Assembly: GCF_000400465.1 (NCBI RefSeq)
Contig: NW_008806285.1
Coordinates: forward strand, 1 to 64,000
Direction of reading: 5' to 3'
From: Wallemia ichthyophaga EXF-994
Lineage: Eukaryota; Basidiomycota; Wallemiomycetes; Wallemiales; Wallemiaceae
DNA length: 64,000 nucleotides
A model generated the notes under the pieces. That model did not search any database, was not told the origin of the DNA, and saw only the letters and a list, made by a program, of their open reading frames with translations. Positions 35,152 through 47,921 of this stretch are shown here, piece after piece (the stretch's first letter is position 1; the number at the start of each line of letters is the position of its first letter). A program made the translations under genes and the position numbers.

Positions 35152-38100
35152 ATGCCAGGCAGAGGCCACTCAACAACGACGAAGTATCTGTGGGTACCGC
35201 GGAAATGGCGAGAGATGGGTGGCTTATTCAAGTTCACGCAGCACGTTATCGCACCTATCTCTGAATTCCTATTTGAAAAGGGCAAGGAGAATGGCGAGAA
35301 GAAACCTGATTGGTTTAGCGATAAATACAACGGGAATGGTATTCTTACAGAAGCCACGGCATTTGCTACGCGTTAGTTTTGGTTTGGCGCTTGAGTTTTG
35401 ACTTAAGGAATGCTCAGGTCTATTCGCTTATTTACCACCCAAAGAGGAGCTACTGATTTACCAGGATCATCTCTTTCAACAGCTTTTTAGTAATCCTCAC
35501 AGGGTACTGGATTGGCAGCTCTGCAAGCTACAGGCTCGATACATGTGAGTATTGTGCATTTACTTGCAGTAAACCGTAACACTAACACTCTCCAGCTACT
35601 TCCGCAATATCAGCGACAAGAAGCTGAATAGCTTCTTTTCAAACATCTACCGATGGGAAGCTCAAGCTTATCAACCACTTCTCTCCGAAACAGCTTCTCC
35701 ACTCATCAGCTTAGACAACATTAACCAATCACTATACCACATGTGCATCTTGCATCCTGAATTTTTCTTCATGGGAGAAGTCATCAGCGTTATGCTCCCG
35801 AAACTTCAAGGCGATGTCGGTTTCATGGACCACCTCCCACCCCCACCGACGATCCTCGCATTGACAGCATCTGACAATGAAGACGTCAGCCAATGGGCGA
35901 ACGATATGATCGATAGACATACTTGGAAACCAATCACCAAGGAAAATGCCAAGGTGTACTTGATCATTTTTCGCAACATCCTCAAGCTTATTGTCGATAG
36001 AGAGAATGGGAATCTCGACGCTGATGGAGAGTGGCCTATACAGGATGACCCGGAAGTACTATGGACCGTCCTCGCCAAGACACTAGCCGCTATGGATTCA
36101 AGTGCCATTGAGGAAGTCAGCAGATTTTGTCCTGGGTTATTGAAAGACGTACAGAGGCACCTATGTGATGTTAGGGGTAGGACATTTACACCACTTTTGA
36201 GGTGTTTTGTCGCTCTCATATCTGTCAAACAAACATACTGGTCTGTGGACTCGTATAATGAACAGCAGAGGCAGAAAAATGACGACGAGCATTCAGTTTT
36301 ACTTCTGCGACTGATGAATTCAGTTTTGGATAATCCACTTTACAGGCCTCTGGTGACACAGCCTGTCACCTTCCGCCACGATGACGATATGAGTTGGCCT
36401 CTCAATTGGTGGTCGAATCTCGTTATGAATGTCGAAGATGTCCATGAGTTACATGATTCAGCCCTAAGGAGTATTGCTAGGAGAGGTTTCGAGTCCACTG
36501 GTAACGGCGGCGAGAACACCAAATACAAGTACTACGAAAATATCATTGGCGTTTTAGAGAAATGCCTAAACAAATATGAAGGAAATGAGCGAAAAATGCA
36601 ACTGGTTTTTGAAATTCTAAGCATATACAAGAATAGCTTGCTCGAGACGGCCTTTTTGTTACAAGAAGGCAACCCAGCACGTGGCAAATCACAAGAAGCC
36701 ACAAGAGGTTTGTTGCGACTGTGTCTAAGAAAAGATTGTGTTCGCCTAAAGCGCGGTTTAAATGACTTCATGGCAAAATTTACTCCATGGAAAGATTACG
36801 AGAGGCAGCGTCAGCGGAAAAAAGTACCCAAAGAACCAAAAGTAGAACTTGACACAAAGAAAACTATCATTGCGACAGAAATTTGGGCTGCAGTATACAC
36901 AGTTATTGGCCTTACGAACAATATCGATGATCAGTTTGCATGGAATTTAATCCTAACAAATTTGTCGTCGATTAGCCACCTTTCGCAGCTGGAAAATAGT
37001 CAATACGACGAAACAGTTGTTCCCGCTCGGATGAAGAACACTCTATTAACATTTAGGTCGGCGTACAACAATGCGATTAATACTATGCAATTCCAATTCA
37101 GAAAATTGGTACAGAATTATCTCGACGATTCGACACAACACCTTCAGATATTAGAACATACGCTTAAGGCTCCGAATGTGCAAATGGCAATAATGCGGTT
37201 ATACCTATCACCCAACGGAGAGATCCACGAGCCTATAATCAGTCTACTCAAGATGATTTCAGATCAAGATGAAAAATCTGAGGCTATACAATGGATGCTA
37301 TTCAAACACCCCAAGACTTTCTTAGGCGGTGTAGCTGCACAATGCAAGACATTCTTGTCGGTCGCAGATTTGCATCTCGAGGCCTTGAACTTTGCCAATT
37401 GTATATCAAATCAGAATGAAGAAATACTGCCGATGATCGCTTCTTCTTCAACCGGCTTCCTCAATCGATATGGTGGAGAACCAGCAATCAAGCAAGCTTT
37501 GCTTGAGTATTGGGTGGAGCTTTGTAGATTTACATCGTGTGTACTCAAATCGGCTCCCAAGTGGCACAGATATTGTGGCAAGGAGGAAATGATTTCATGG
37601 ATGCGTGAATCTATCACACTTGCTGGTGTTCTTCTTGATTCTGAAAAAGAGTTGCAGAGGTATATTACTTCAGTTTCTTCAAAAATGGTACGTTTTTGTG
37701 TAAGTTTCTCCTTACCACTTACACCCAATAGCTCGAACCCTTAAATGAGGTACTGGTTCAGTCTGTGGGCTGGCTCAGAGCAACAGATATGACAGTCGTA
37801 GAGTTTACCTTCAGATTTATCGACTCTACTCTTTCAGCATTTAAACAGTCGGAATGTTTACCTGCACCGAAAGCTTTGGAGATGCTGAATGTATTTCTTG
37901 ATTCTCGCGTTCTGTATCTTGGTTTCTGACCTCACAATCACAGGACTACTATCGTCAGGCAAACAAACCTGGAGGCTCTGTGATGAAGCTATCACATCTT
38001 TCGCTCAGTAAACTCAAGTACCACCTTTCTACATTCAACGATGAGAGTGATGAGGAGGATGTGCAGATCATCGATAAGAAGCCATCGCTTGGTAAATTGC

Positions 38101-41100
38101 AGAAAGCACTGGGTGTTGACAAGAAGCCTAGTCCGGCTGATTTTTTGAAGGAAAAGCAGCACGAAAGGGAGCGTCAAGAGAAAGCTAAACAGGCGGAGCA
38201 GGTAAAGAATCCATTTATGAGGAAAATTGCTGGTAAGCCACTTCTCACCGGACTCACCACAAAGAAAGGCGAAGCGCGTAAACCTTTTGTTGCTCCACAG
38301 AGGCTAACATACGGCGGTAATAAAAAGGAAGAGTCAGAATCATCCGATGATGGCGGTGACCCTGGTGGCTTGAAGGATATGGATTTGAATCCTGAGCAGG
38401 CCAAGCAGAAGATGCAAGCTGTGAAAGAGAGAAGAGGCGGTACCAAGGTTATCGATCCTCTAGTCGGAACGTCAACCAAAAAGCAACAATTGAAGAGTGA
38501 TGCGAAGCGTGATGAATCATTCCAACGCCGTCAGAGACTCGATCCTGATATCAGCGACTTACAGAAACTCCTGCTCAATGTTGACTACAACGATCCTAAC
38601 ATGAAGATCGGTTCGCTTGATCCTACACAACGGATCCCTATCGACTTCAGAAACTACACTCACTATTGGGACATAATGCGACCACTTCTATTCGAAGAGA
38701 CATCTGAGCAGCTCAAGCAAGCCAGATCGGCAGTACAAGTGGAGGAGACGGTGACTGTCTACGTTTCCGCTAAGACGTTTGTAAATGATTATGCGGAAGT
38801 TGTGTTGAATGTCAAATGCAATGCGCCATCCCAGTACTCACTGAGCGAGAATGAGCTGGTGACGCTGAGTAAAGATGATGGCATCCAGCCTGGTGCCCAA
38901 AGATCAGGAGCACCGACTGAGAATCATCCATGTCAAAATCTCATCGCTAAGGTGCAAAGTTTCAAGCGCAGACATCAAGATCTCATTGTGACAGTGTGGT
39001 TACCGCTGCGCAGATCTGCTGCTTTCCAAGATAAGCACAAGTGGAAAATGCAGAAATTCTATTCGCTCAGCACGCTATACAGAGAATATGGTGCGTTGAA
39101 AGGCTTACAGTATTACGGGCCTGTGATGAATAAGATTCTCAATCCCGTAATCAAAGATAAGTTGCAGTTAGATAGTGATACAGTTAAAAAAACGATGAAA
39201 ATGTTGGAAGTTAACGAATCACAAGCTAATGCTGTGCTTAGCGCCCTCTGTACACCTGCAGATGGCTCTTTCAGTCTCATTCAAGGTCCACCTGGTACTG
39301 GTAAATCTAAGACCATTCTGGCATTAGTTGCTCAGTTTTTGAGCATGAGACCTAAGCCTATAGTCAGCAAAGCCAACCCAAATGCGGCTGATGGCTGGGT
39401 GCCTCCAAAAATACTCCTTTGCGCACCTTCTAACGCTGCTATTGATGAAGTTGTCAATAGACTAAAAGTGCCTATTAGGGGTGTTAATGGTGACATGAAA
39501 GAAGTGAACGTAATCAGAATAGGTGCAGATTCGTCAATGTCAGTTTCTGCTAAAGAGCGCTCGCTAGAGGAGTTGGTAGATCAGCGCGTCAACTTGGATC
39601 CGACAAGTGCCAGCATGGACAATGGATCGATGGTCGGTGACTATAGAGACCAGTTGACACAGTGTAAAAACAGCATTAATGAGATCAGAAACACTATCAA
39701 CCAGAAGCAGCAGAATGAAGGGACAGCCACTCAAGGTGAGAAAGAAGAGTTGAGGAAGTTGAGCGACAAGAGGAATGAGATATCTACCAAGCTGGATAAG
39801 GCCAGAGATACGCAGAAGTCATCTGCCAAAGCTAGAGATGCATCGAGACGAACACATCGCAGAGCAGTCATGATGGAAGCTGATGTTGTATGTTCGACAT
39901 TGTCAGGTGCTGGTAAAGGAGATCTAGCTGAGTTGCCGGTTGACTTTGAGACTGTGATTATTGATGAAGCAGCACAAGCTGTTGAAGTGTCAGCGCTAAT
40001 TCCATTCAAATATGGATGTAAGAGACCGATACTAATTGGTGATCAGCATCAGTTACCTCCAACTGTAATGTCCACTGAAGCTAGCAAGAAAGGATATTCG
40101 AGGTCTTTGTTTGTCAGACTGATGGAGACTAACAAAGGATGCGTGCATTTGTTGAACGAACAATATCGTATGCATCCAGATATATCCAAACTGCCTTCAG
40201 CTGTATTCTACCAAGGTCAGTTAAAAGATGGGTTAAGGATGGCCGAGAAGACTAAGGCTCCGTGGCACGATAATGCCTTATTCGGAACTTACAGGTTCTT
40301 TGACTTCGCACAAGGTTCTGAAAGGCGCGTAGATAATTCCTACGTGAATGATGGCGAAGCAGATCTTGTCATATCGCTTTATGAGAGATTAAAGAGACAG
40401 TTTGGTGAAGAGTTTTCATTGGATTACAGAGTCGCAATTATTGCAACATACAAACAGCAAGTCTTCAATATCAAGAGAAAACTCAGGAACAGGTTTAACA
40501 ACACAGATAAAGATATCTTAGCCAAAGTTGATGTAAATACCGTCGATGGTTTCCAAGGTCAAGAGAAGAGCGTTATTATATTATCCACAGTTCGATCTTC
40601 CCAATTTGATAACGATGGCGTTTTCAAGGATCGCAGTGGAGGTCCTATCGGTTTCTTGAAAGATATGAGACGTATGAACGTTGCTTTGACTCGTGCTCAG
40701 TCGTCCTTGTTCATAGTAGGAAATGCTGACAGGCTGTCGTACGATGAAACATGGAAGAAGATTGTTGGCGATGCACAGGGTAGAAATTTACTTGAGAAAG
40801 TGAGTACATGAAGACGCTTTAATAACACTGCTAACAGTGAACAGGTAAATGCCAAGTACTTCCAACAGCCAGCGAATCATGTGGCTGCGAAAGCCAAGCA
40901 ACCTGCCAAACACCCATCAGGATTCGAGAAGGATGTTCGCAACAACGCCAAAAAGAACGATAAGGGTGAGGTTGAGCAGCAATCAATACCAGACAACCTT
41001 GTTCCAGCTAGCAATTCTCCCGTAAAGCGCAAAGCGACTGCTGAGAGTGGATCCAGCATGGCGAAAAAGATGAAAGCCGCTGAAATGAATCAAAATGACA

Positions 41101-41440
41101 GCAACGTAATAGACATTGATGGTGATCAGAATAGTGACATACCAGGTATTAGGTCAGATTCAGCAGATCAGTTGGTCAATGCACCAGTTCTTGAATCAGT
41201 AAACATGGACACCGACTCCAGCAATCGTTCCCAGTCTGTATCAGTTGAGCCTGGCAAAGGACCTCGTACAATGATGCACAATGGCACGGCGCAAGATGAT
41301 GAGCAGAAGAAAGCTATCCAGGCAGCACACAACAGGAAGAAACAAGCAGCCAAGAATAACTCTATGTTTATCAATAAGAAGAAAGTGTGTTCTGCGTTGT
41401 TAAAAATATTTTCACTAACGCTCAGTAGCCAAAGAAATGA
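35152..41440 (+). CDS. SEN1: Sen1-type RNA/DNA helicase
   Basis: Seven exons: 35152-35371, 35418-35544, 35596-37687, 37732-37890, 37944-40799, 40845-41384 and a tiny last exon near 41429-41440, about 2001 residues. Sen1/senataxin unwinds RNA and RNA-DNA hybrids to end non-coding transcription and remove R-loops. The long N-terminal helical region starts with exon 1, whose end joins ATAFATR to LFAYLPPKEEL. The superfamily 1 helicase core has GPPGTGKSKTIL (Walker A), VIIDEAAQAVE (Walker B), GDQHQLPPTV, LNEQYRMHP, TVDGFQGQEKSV and RRMNVALTRAQ. The tail is Lys-rich with nuclear-localisation-like runs. The fourth intron has two possible donors (37891 or 37927), both phase 0. The last intron ends ctcagtag: a cut at CAG gives an immediate stop, at TAG three more residues. 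Confidence 0.92.
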
Positions 41441-41574
41441 GATAGCTAAGAAAATTACTATCAAACTTTCCAAAATTCAAAGGCATTTCATTTATGATTG
41501 GTATCATCAAGATCAGCATCAATCACATTACTACATAAAATTGGCAGCTTAGCAGAAGATTGGCATAAGTTGAA

Positions 41575-42793
41575 TTAGAGACGGGCCTCAGGTCTCTTCT
41601 CACGAACTAAACCTTGCTGAGCTGTTAAAGCTACTAGTCTGCCGTCTTGTGACCAAAACTCTCCTTGCACATTTCCGCGTCCGTGTGCTGAAACTGGGCA
41701 AAAAGTCCTGTATATGAGCCACTCGCCCGCGTCGAAATTGTCGTACTTTTGTGAAAAAAATGAGCAGATGAAGCATATGAAAGTGCCACTCACAAACCAC
41801 ATGGAATGATCGAGTGAAGTAATCATGCCGAGATTTGAATACTGACGCAACCCAAGGGAGTGAGCGACCGTGTGCAGAAAGTTCAAGTCCGACATGTACG
41901 CTAATACTGCCTTTTAATCTTAAGCGCAGTTACGCGTTAAAAGCTTTACCAACCTTTTGCTTTGAATCCTTATCACCGGGTGAGCTTTTCGCTTTGATCC
42001 ACCAGCTAAACTCATTTGAAATGTTAAGGTTACCCTTTTCGTCATACTGACTGACTTTCGATGCGTCTTTTAAAGCGACATCTGACGTGCGACGTTCCTG
42101 TGTGATTTCAGTTGTGCCTAGCTAAGAGTAAACTTAAAACTGACATCTATTCTTGCTATGATGGTTTCAGACAGCTTACTGTCTAGCTTGGAATGATACT
42201 TATCCAAAAAGCGCTGCCATCTGTCTTCACTCAACTCGCATTCCTCTGGTGGAGGTATGTCGGCCGGTGGTTTGATGGAAAATTTAGGCTGAGAAGGTTC
42301 TGGCTGAGCAAAAGAAGCAGTGAGAGTGAATATGTTATTGCCATCTTGGCTGGCTCTAACGCAGTACGTCTGATAACTTTTACCTAGACGTAAAGGCTGT
42401 ACATCTATTAAGTTGATAGCCGGTGAGATTAGGTTAAGTGGGAGAAAGCTCACTCACGATAGACGACTGGCATCGTGGATTGACCAGCTAGTAGAAAATA
42501 GCAATGAAAGGAATGGAGGCCGTAACGTTCGCCGGACCTGTCTTCGGTTACGAGGGTGGCGGCTTGAATAGCTTGAGATATAACTGAACCACCGAATACA
42601 CCAACGGAGGCGGATACGGGCTTCCATAGAGGTTTCTAATTAGTAGTCAGAGGCTGTTTTTTCTAGTCGGCAAACGTACTTTTGACCGGTAGAGATAGAG
42701 GTCGATCTTTTCGAGCTGAAGACGGGGTGAATTATGCATGAGTGGGTATTAGATACGCACATCTAAATTACTGCTAATCCAATCGTTGCCCAT
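41575..42793 (-). CDS. Acyl-CoA thioesterase II, peroxisomal type
   Basis: Seven exons on the minus strand, about 42793-42761, 42715-42680, 42635-42458, 42404-42145, 42097-41954, 41910-41794 and 41745-41575, 312 residues. These double-hotdog enzymes (TesB/ACOT8 family) split acyl-CoA to fatty acid and CoA in peroxisomes. Early blocks are VFGGSVISQAIQAA and LHSFHCYFLLAG, then RLGKSYQTYCVRASQDG. The second hotdog has MITSLDHSMWF joined to YDNFDAGEWLIY, and RGNVQGEFWSQDGRLVALTAQQGLVR. The final residues ARL fit a type 1 peroxisomal targeting signal. Two of six introns end in AAAG. Convergent with SEN1, about 135 bp away. Confidence 0.92.
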
Positions 42794-42809
42794 GTCTTAG
42801 AAAGATGTT

Positions 42810-42836
42810 GAAGCGGTTGAAGCGGTTGAAGCGGTT
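42810..42836. repeat. 9-bp tandem repeat, three units
   Basis: Three exact copies of GAAGCGGTT. On the minus strand, in one frame, they read as repeated Thr-Ala-Ser, the end of an open frame in the coding-like stretch at 42842-43172. Confidence 0.9.
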
Positions 42837-42841
42837 GAGGG

Positions 42842-43172
42842 TGATGGCCGTAAATGACTCAAAGGAACATGTGGAGGTTGATAGCCGGTAATAACACTCG
42901 CATTGATAACCAATAGGCTGCGGAGTTGCACGATCGTATAAAGTCATAGGTACGTTCCCAAGACGCGTAGACACCCAGAAATGAAGTGACATTCTGTCAA
43001 GCGTGACATAATGAGGCATATGAGCAGTAATCAAGACAAATAAGGCAATTGGGCCAGGTGCCATGTCCACATATTGAATCAGCTGACGCCATGCATGGAA
43101 TTGACGTTGCGCACCCGCTTTGGAGGCAGTCGGCAAACGAAGCGGATGCAGGTACTAAATAAACTGCGCCAG
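42842..43172 (-). other. Coding-like segment, gene model unresolved
   Basis: Lies in the 512 bp between the thioesterase and CDC25 starts. On the minus strand, directly after a TAG at about 43171, a frame reads AGAQRQFHAWRQLIQYVDMAPGPIALFVLI, with a likely membrane helix. Further along, another frame reads INASVITGYQPPHVPLSHLRPSP and then Thr-Ala-Ser repeats to a stop at about 42798. A 55-bp intron (donor GTCTAC, acceptor CGCAG) would join the two in frame. I found no good start codon upstream; the region then runs into the CDC25 promoter. It may be a small two-helix membrane protein with an unplaced first exon, or a relic. I do not recognise it. Confidence 0.35.
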
Positions 43173-43305
43173 AAAAGCTGCTTCTTCTTAGACCACCAAT
43201 TTTAAAATAATTTTGTCTGATCGAATTCCGCACTTAGTCAGGATCCCAAGCGCACGCGGCAAAGCCAGACAACACGACTTGAATTTAACGACCACATCGC
43301 AAAAT

Positions 43306-46300
43306 ATGGAAATAGCAGTTGGGATTGCGGTACATGACTTTGAGCCTTCAGAACGAGATCCATCGATACTTAGCTTCAGTAAGAATGATATCGTGCACAT
43401 ACTCAATAAGGATGCTTCCGGTTGGTGGGATTGCCAAGTCAACGGTATTAGAGGCTGGCTGCCTATGAATTACGTGACAGAGGATATCGTACGTGCTTAT
43501 ATCCCCTCTCCACTTTATACTCACATTGATACCACAGGACGCTTTCTACGGCAACAGCGAAGATGATCTCGAGACTCGTGATGCTGACAAGAAGGATCAT
43601 CTCAAAATCTCAGACGATAATCTCAACGACGACTTTCCCCACGACGATCTTAATCCGCAGTCACAGCCCAAGGATTCTCCAATTGCAGCCGTGCGGAATG
43701 CTTTGACTTTGGTGAAATCTGCTGTTATATCTAGTCACCTGTCACACCTTCAGCCAGCTACAGCTTGTGTTATATCCTCGGTTAGATCCCTTCTCGCATC
43801 CGCAGACGCTTTGAACAAGGACTCGCATAGCAACAAGATTAGCGCGTCTATCGCAGAAAACAGACGAAATCTACTGTCTCTGCTATCCAGGTTCGTCGTT
43901 CAAAGCAGATTGGTTATGAAAGAAGCTTTGCAAACCTCCAATAAGGTTTTGCTAAGCGAGGATCTCGAGGAGGTTATTCCGATGGCCGATCAAGTTTTCG
44001 TCTTGGCTGAGAATTTCGCAAATCTCTGCAAGTCGCATGGTATTAGTCTAGGCGAAGATTTCACCCCTTATTCTTCTCCGCATACATCTCAATTGCCTCA
44101 TCATGAAACCAAGTGTCAAACTGAAAACGACATCCAAATTTCAGCTATACAAAGACAATCATCTGGAATATCCAGAATGACTTCCTTTGACTCTTTCAAG
44201 AGCTCCGCAGCTCAATCCGGCGCCTCTTCAGCCGTATCTCTCGTTTTCAATACCCGTGATGCGGGTGATTATTTGACCGAGGATAATATCAAACATGAAT
44301 CCTCCGCGGATCAAACTTTTGACAAACTTCTTTACGTTATCAATGAGGCTCTCAAGTCAACTATCGCAGCAACCCTCGGACATTTACACGCCATGCCCAG
44401 TCAAAATCATGCGTCATCTAGTATCCATTTGATCGACCTACTCAAGGAGACGATAGCAATAGTAAAGCGTCTTCTGACGGTTTTACAATCAATTCAACAG
44501 AATGGTCCGCTGAATACCATCGTTCCTAGGGACGGTTCTATGTTGGATGAAACAATTAGAGACACATACCTTTCCACTGATGATTTGGTAGCAGCAGCGG
44601 AGTCTTTACTATTTAATCAACCTCAAACGACATTGATAGATAGTACGCACGAGTCAAAGAGACACCACTTACTCTCGTGTATAATGCAAATTTACAAGAT
44701 AACAACGGAAGCGTATGAGATATCTTCGAGAATGATTGAGTACGCATCAAGGGCATCTATACCATTAAAATTGAACGTAAACATGCCAAACCGCACATCT
44801 AAGACTAGTCTACAAGACATAACAAATAATGATTTCAACAAGACGTTATCACAGCAAGACACGCTGCCACAAACAGTTACAGAAGCTAGTCAAAAAGAGC
44901 TTAAGAGACGGCACAGAAGACAACAGACGTTGTCAATGTTTGATAGAAGGACTGCCAGTCTTACGAATCTCCAAGATCAATTCCAATATGACAACAGTGG
45001 CAAGGAAGAGGGTAAAGAAATATTAACGACACCCACACTCCAAGATACCTTCGATCATGATAATGAAAATGACCGACCAGAGAGCAGTGCATCACATGAT
45101 ACGACTATCTGCGCACCATATATCACTTTCACAAGTACAGAAAATATTGGCACACCAACACAGGTTGAGAACATGAAGAATATATCTCCAACTTCAGGCA
45201 CATTCACAGAACAAAGCTCATCACCACAGTGGAATAATTGGGGAAATTCAAATGTGCTGAATTTGCCCACAGGCAGTCCAGAAGCGAGCAAATCATCCAC
45301 AACGCCCGAATCGCCTGTCGGTATTGCATTACCGTTGAGCACTCCGGACGTTGCAAAGGGACATGCCGTTGGTGGCAAGATGCCTAGTTTATCAAACGCA
45401 CCTGGTAGTTTTGATTTATCCGCTCTCAGACCTAGACCGCGAGCTAGAGCTGCGACTGTTGGGACAGCCGATATTAGTCAAAATCGCTATGATGAGAAGG
45501 AAAATTCTGCAGATTCGCCAGCATTGAAGTTGTCGTTCAGTGGTACGAATCCAAGTATTAGTAATACACAAAGAGATGATCTATCGGCAGCTTCGTTGAC
45601 ATCAGGATCTGAAGCCAACGGATCTATCGCGTCGACGAGAAGCAACACGGACGATGGTTTTGGTAAGGCTGGCACGTCTACACCCGCTACTGTTCACAGC
45701 TGGGTTTTGGATGAAAAAGGCTCGATTCGCGACAAGCCCAAGTTTGATATCGGTATTGAGACGGACAGTGACGGTGAAGATGTTGATAACTTGCCTCCAT
45801 TGCCGCTAAAGCAATACAGCGGGCGTCAACGCCAGAGAGCACTCACGACATCAGCGGCTCAGCCTTCCTCGCATCGTGGTTTGCAATCGACCGTCAACTT
45901 TGGGAAATATGATATAGTCAGAGGCGGTATGAATAACAAAATCATGGGCGCAACATTACCATCACTCGTGGCAACACTCACACCACACGATGTGACGCTC
46001 GACATCAATATTTTAGAAACATTCATGATGACATTTAGGCTATTTACGACACCGATCCAATTCGCAATTGAGCTTAAAAGTCGATTCGAAAATGCCGATG
46101 ATATTGAAAATAACAGTATCAGCAATACGATCAGACTGGGAGTGTATAATCTAGCCAAATTGTGGCTTGAAGTACATTGGGTCGATCGAGAAGACTACAA
46201 TGCACTTGAGACTATAGAGGATTTGGGTGTGAATTCCAACACTATGAACACATATACCGCATCGACTGATGTCTTATTGAATCTCATTGATAGACGTCGC

Positions 46301-47566
46301 TTCGAGCATGAGCATCCAGAGTCGATGAATCACAACAACAGCTCGTACAATTCAATAAGCAATAAGACAAAGTCTAAAAGACATGATGGACAGCATTCGC
46401 TCAAGATGTTTAAGAATCTGCAATTTTCAGAGACTAGCTCGGTTATGATGAACAGATATAGCAGGAGTTCAATAGGTAGTTCGATGGATCAGATACCAGT
46501 ACCACAAATCGGCAAGACACTTTTAAATCACTTAAAGTCGCCTCAAGGGTTGACGTCAGCTCCACTACCTACGGACTTCGAGCCAATTGAAATGGCGAGG
46601 CAGTTGACAATAATGGAGAGCAGGTTGTATCAGTGCGTTACTGTCTCAGAATTACTTAGTGTCAATGAAGGCGGAAGCAATAAAAAAGGCGTAGATGCGA
46701 ATGACGTCAGACCGGCTCTAAAGGCTATGAGTGAATTCACCACCCGCGTTACAGCTTGGGTGAGCGAATCCATCCTTAGAGAGGGCGAAGCTAGAAAAAG
46801 AGTACCTCCGATCAAGTTTTGGATCAAGGTGTGCAAGGTGGGTAGGATAAAATTTGTCGAGCTGTCTGACACGATTACCAGCATTCACTTTCGCTGAACA
46901 ACTACGGACTACTTATTGCGATTGTTTGTGGCTTGACGACATCGACAATCAGTAGACTCAAGCGGACTTGGGAGGTGTGTGAGAGTGTTACAGAAATAGC
47001 ACATGCTAATATCATCATTTAGCTCGTACCCGTAAAACATCGCAATCTGCTAAACAACCTCAACACAATGGCTGCATGTGATAGGAACTATGCAGTATAC
47101 AGAGCCAAATTACGTTCAGCTCAATTACCCGCATTACCATATGTCGGGCTGTTCCTGTCAGATCTTACATTTGTGCACGTTGGTAACAAACCAACGAGAC
47201 CATCATCGATAGATGGCAGAAGACAGGTGATCAATTTTGACAAGTATGAGAAGCTCAAGAACATTATTCAAGGTGTGTTGAATAATATACCAAGTATCAG
47301 TATTAACCAGATTATTAGATTTTATGAGATTTCAAGAGCCTTTCAGGTTGACAGAAGTGCCCGAGTTCCAAACATACCTGCATAGAGCATTGACACATGT
47401 GGAAGCCAGCAACGAATCAGCACAAGATTTGTATAATAGAAGCTGTGTGCTTGAACCAAAGAACTCGAGCGTGTCAATGCAGAAAGTGAAGAGCAATACA
47501 TCGATAGATTCTCTGAGACATTCAGTAGATCGCAGGGAGTTATTTGGATGGACAAAAAGACATTAA
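43306..47566 (+). CDS. CDC25: Ras guanine-nucleotide exchange factor CDC25
   Basis: Five exons: 43306-43488, 43538-46837, 46882-46974, 47023-47272 and 47319-47566, 1357 residues. Cdc25-type factors load Ras with GTP in nutrient and cAMP signalling. An SH3 domain sits at the N-terminus (residues about 5-60: AVHDFEPSERD, DIVHILNKDASGWWDCQVNG, GWLPMNYV). A long Ser/Thr-rich linker follows, then the REM domain (YDIVRGGMNNKIMGATLPSLVATLTPHD, about 870-1000). The catalytic domain begins at PIEMARQLTIMES and runs through LNNYGLLIAIVCGL and DLTFVHVGNKPT. The last intron (46 bp) looks at first like a frameshift; splicing joins KNIIQ to DFMRFQEPFRLTEVPEFQTYL. A short polar tail follows. Confidence 0.93.
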
Positions 47567-47921
47567 AAAAGACATACAGTAACGACACAATTTAGAAAGG
47601 AGACATTGGAATACGATATAAATATTCCTGTACAATGACAATGCAAATGTATAATTAAATATTGAATGAAATGATTAAGAATGTGATTGATAATAAAGCT
47701 GATAAATTGTTAATAAGCATTTAAAAGTTTGTAGAATATTCGCCATCGCCATGTTTCGCCTGATCATTTTAGGAATAACAAATTGCCACAACTGAACCCA
47801 TAATTGAGGCGGTTGCTTTGGTTATCCAAGAGCCGCCACGATTTTTAGAAATTTATTTAGAGCGTCTAGAGTAGCTTTATCCTCAATACCAACATTCAAT
47901 TTTACAGCCACAACGAATATT
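47567..47921. other. Intergenic region upstream of TR reductase
   Basis: 355 bp between CDC25 and TRR1. It contains a GGCGG...CCGCC imperfect palindrome (about 47809-47836) in the TRR1 promoter, with a 5-bp stem. It could be a binding site for a zinc-cluster factor, but that is only a guess. No gene seen. Confidence 0.4.

Noticed and set aside
35152-35376. A separate 74-residue protein upstream of SEN1
   Set aside because: A 46-bp intron at 35372-35417 joins its last codons to LFAYLPPKEEL in frame, and the joined segment fits a Sen1 N-terminus, so it is SEN1 exon 1.
47273-47318. Apparent frameshift near the end of CDC25
   Set aside because: A 46-bp GTGTGT...TTAG intron with a TATTAAC branch-like site restores the family pattern DFMRFQEPFRLTEVPEF and the total stays a multiple of three.
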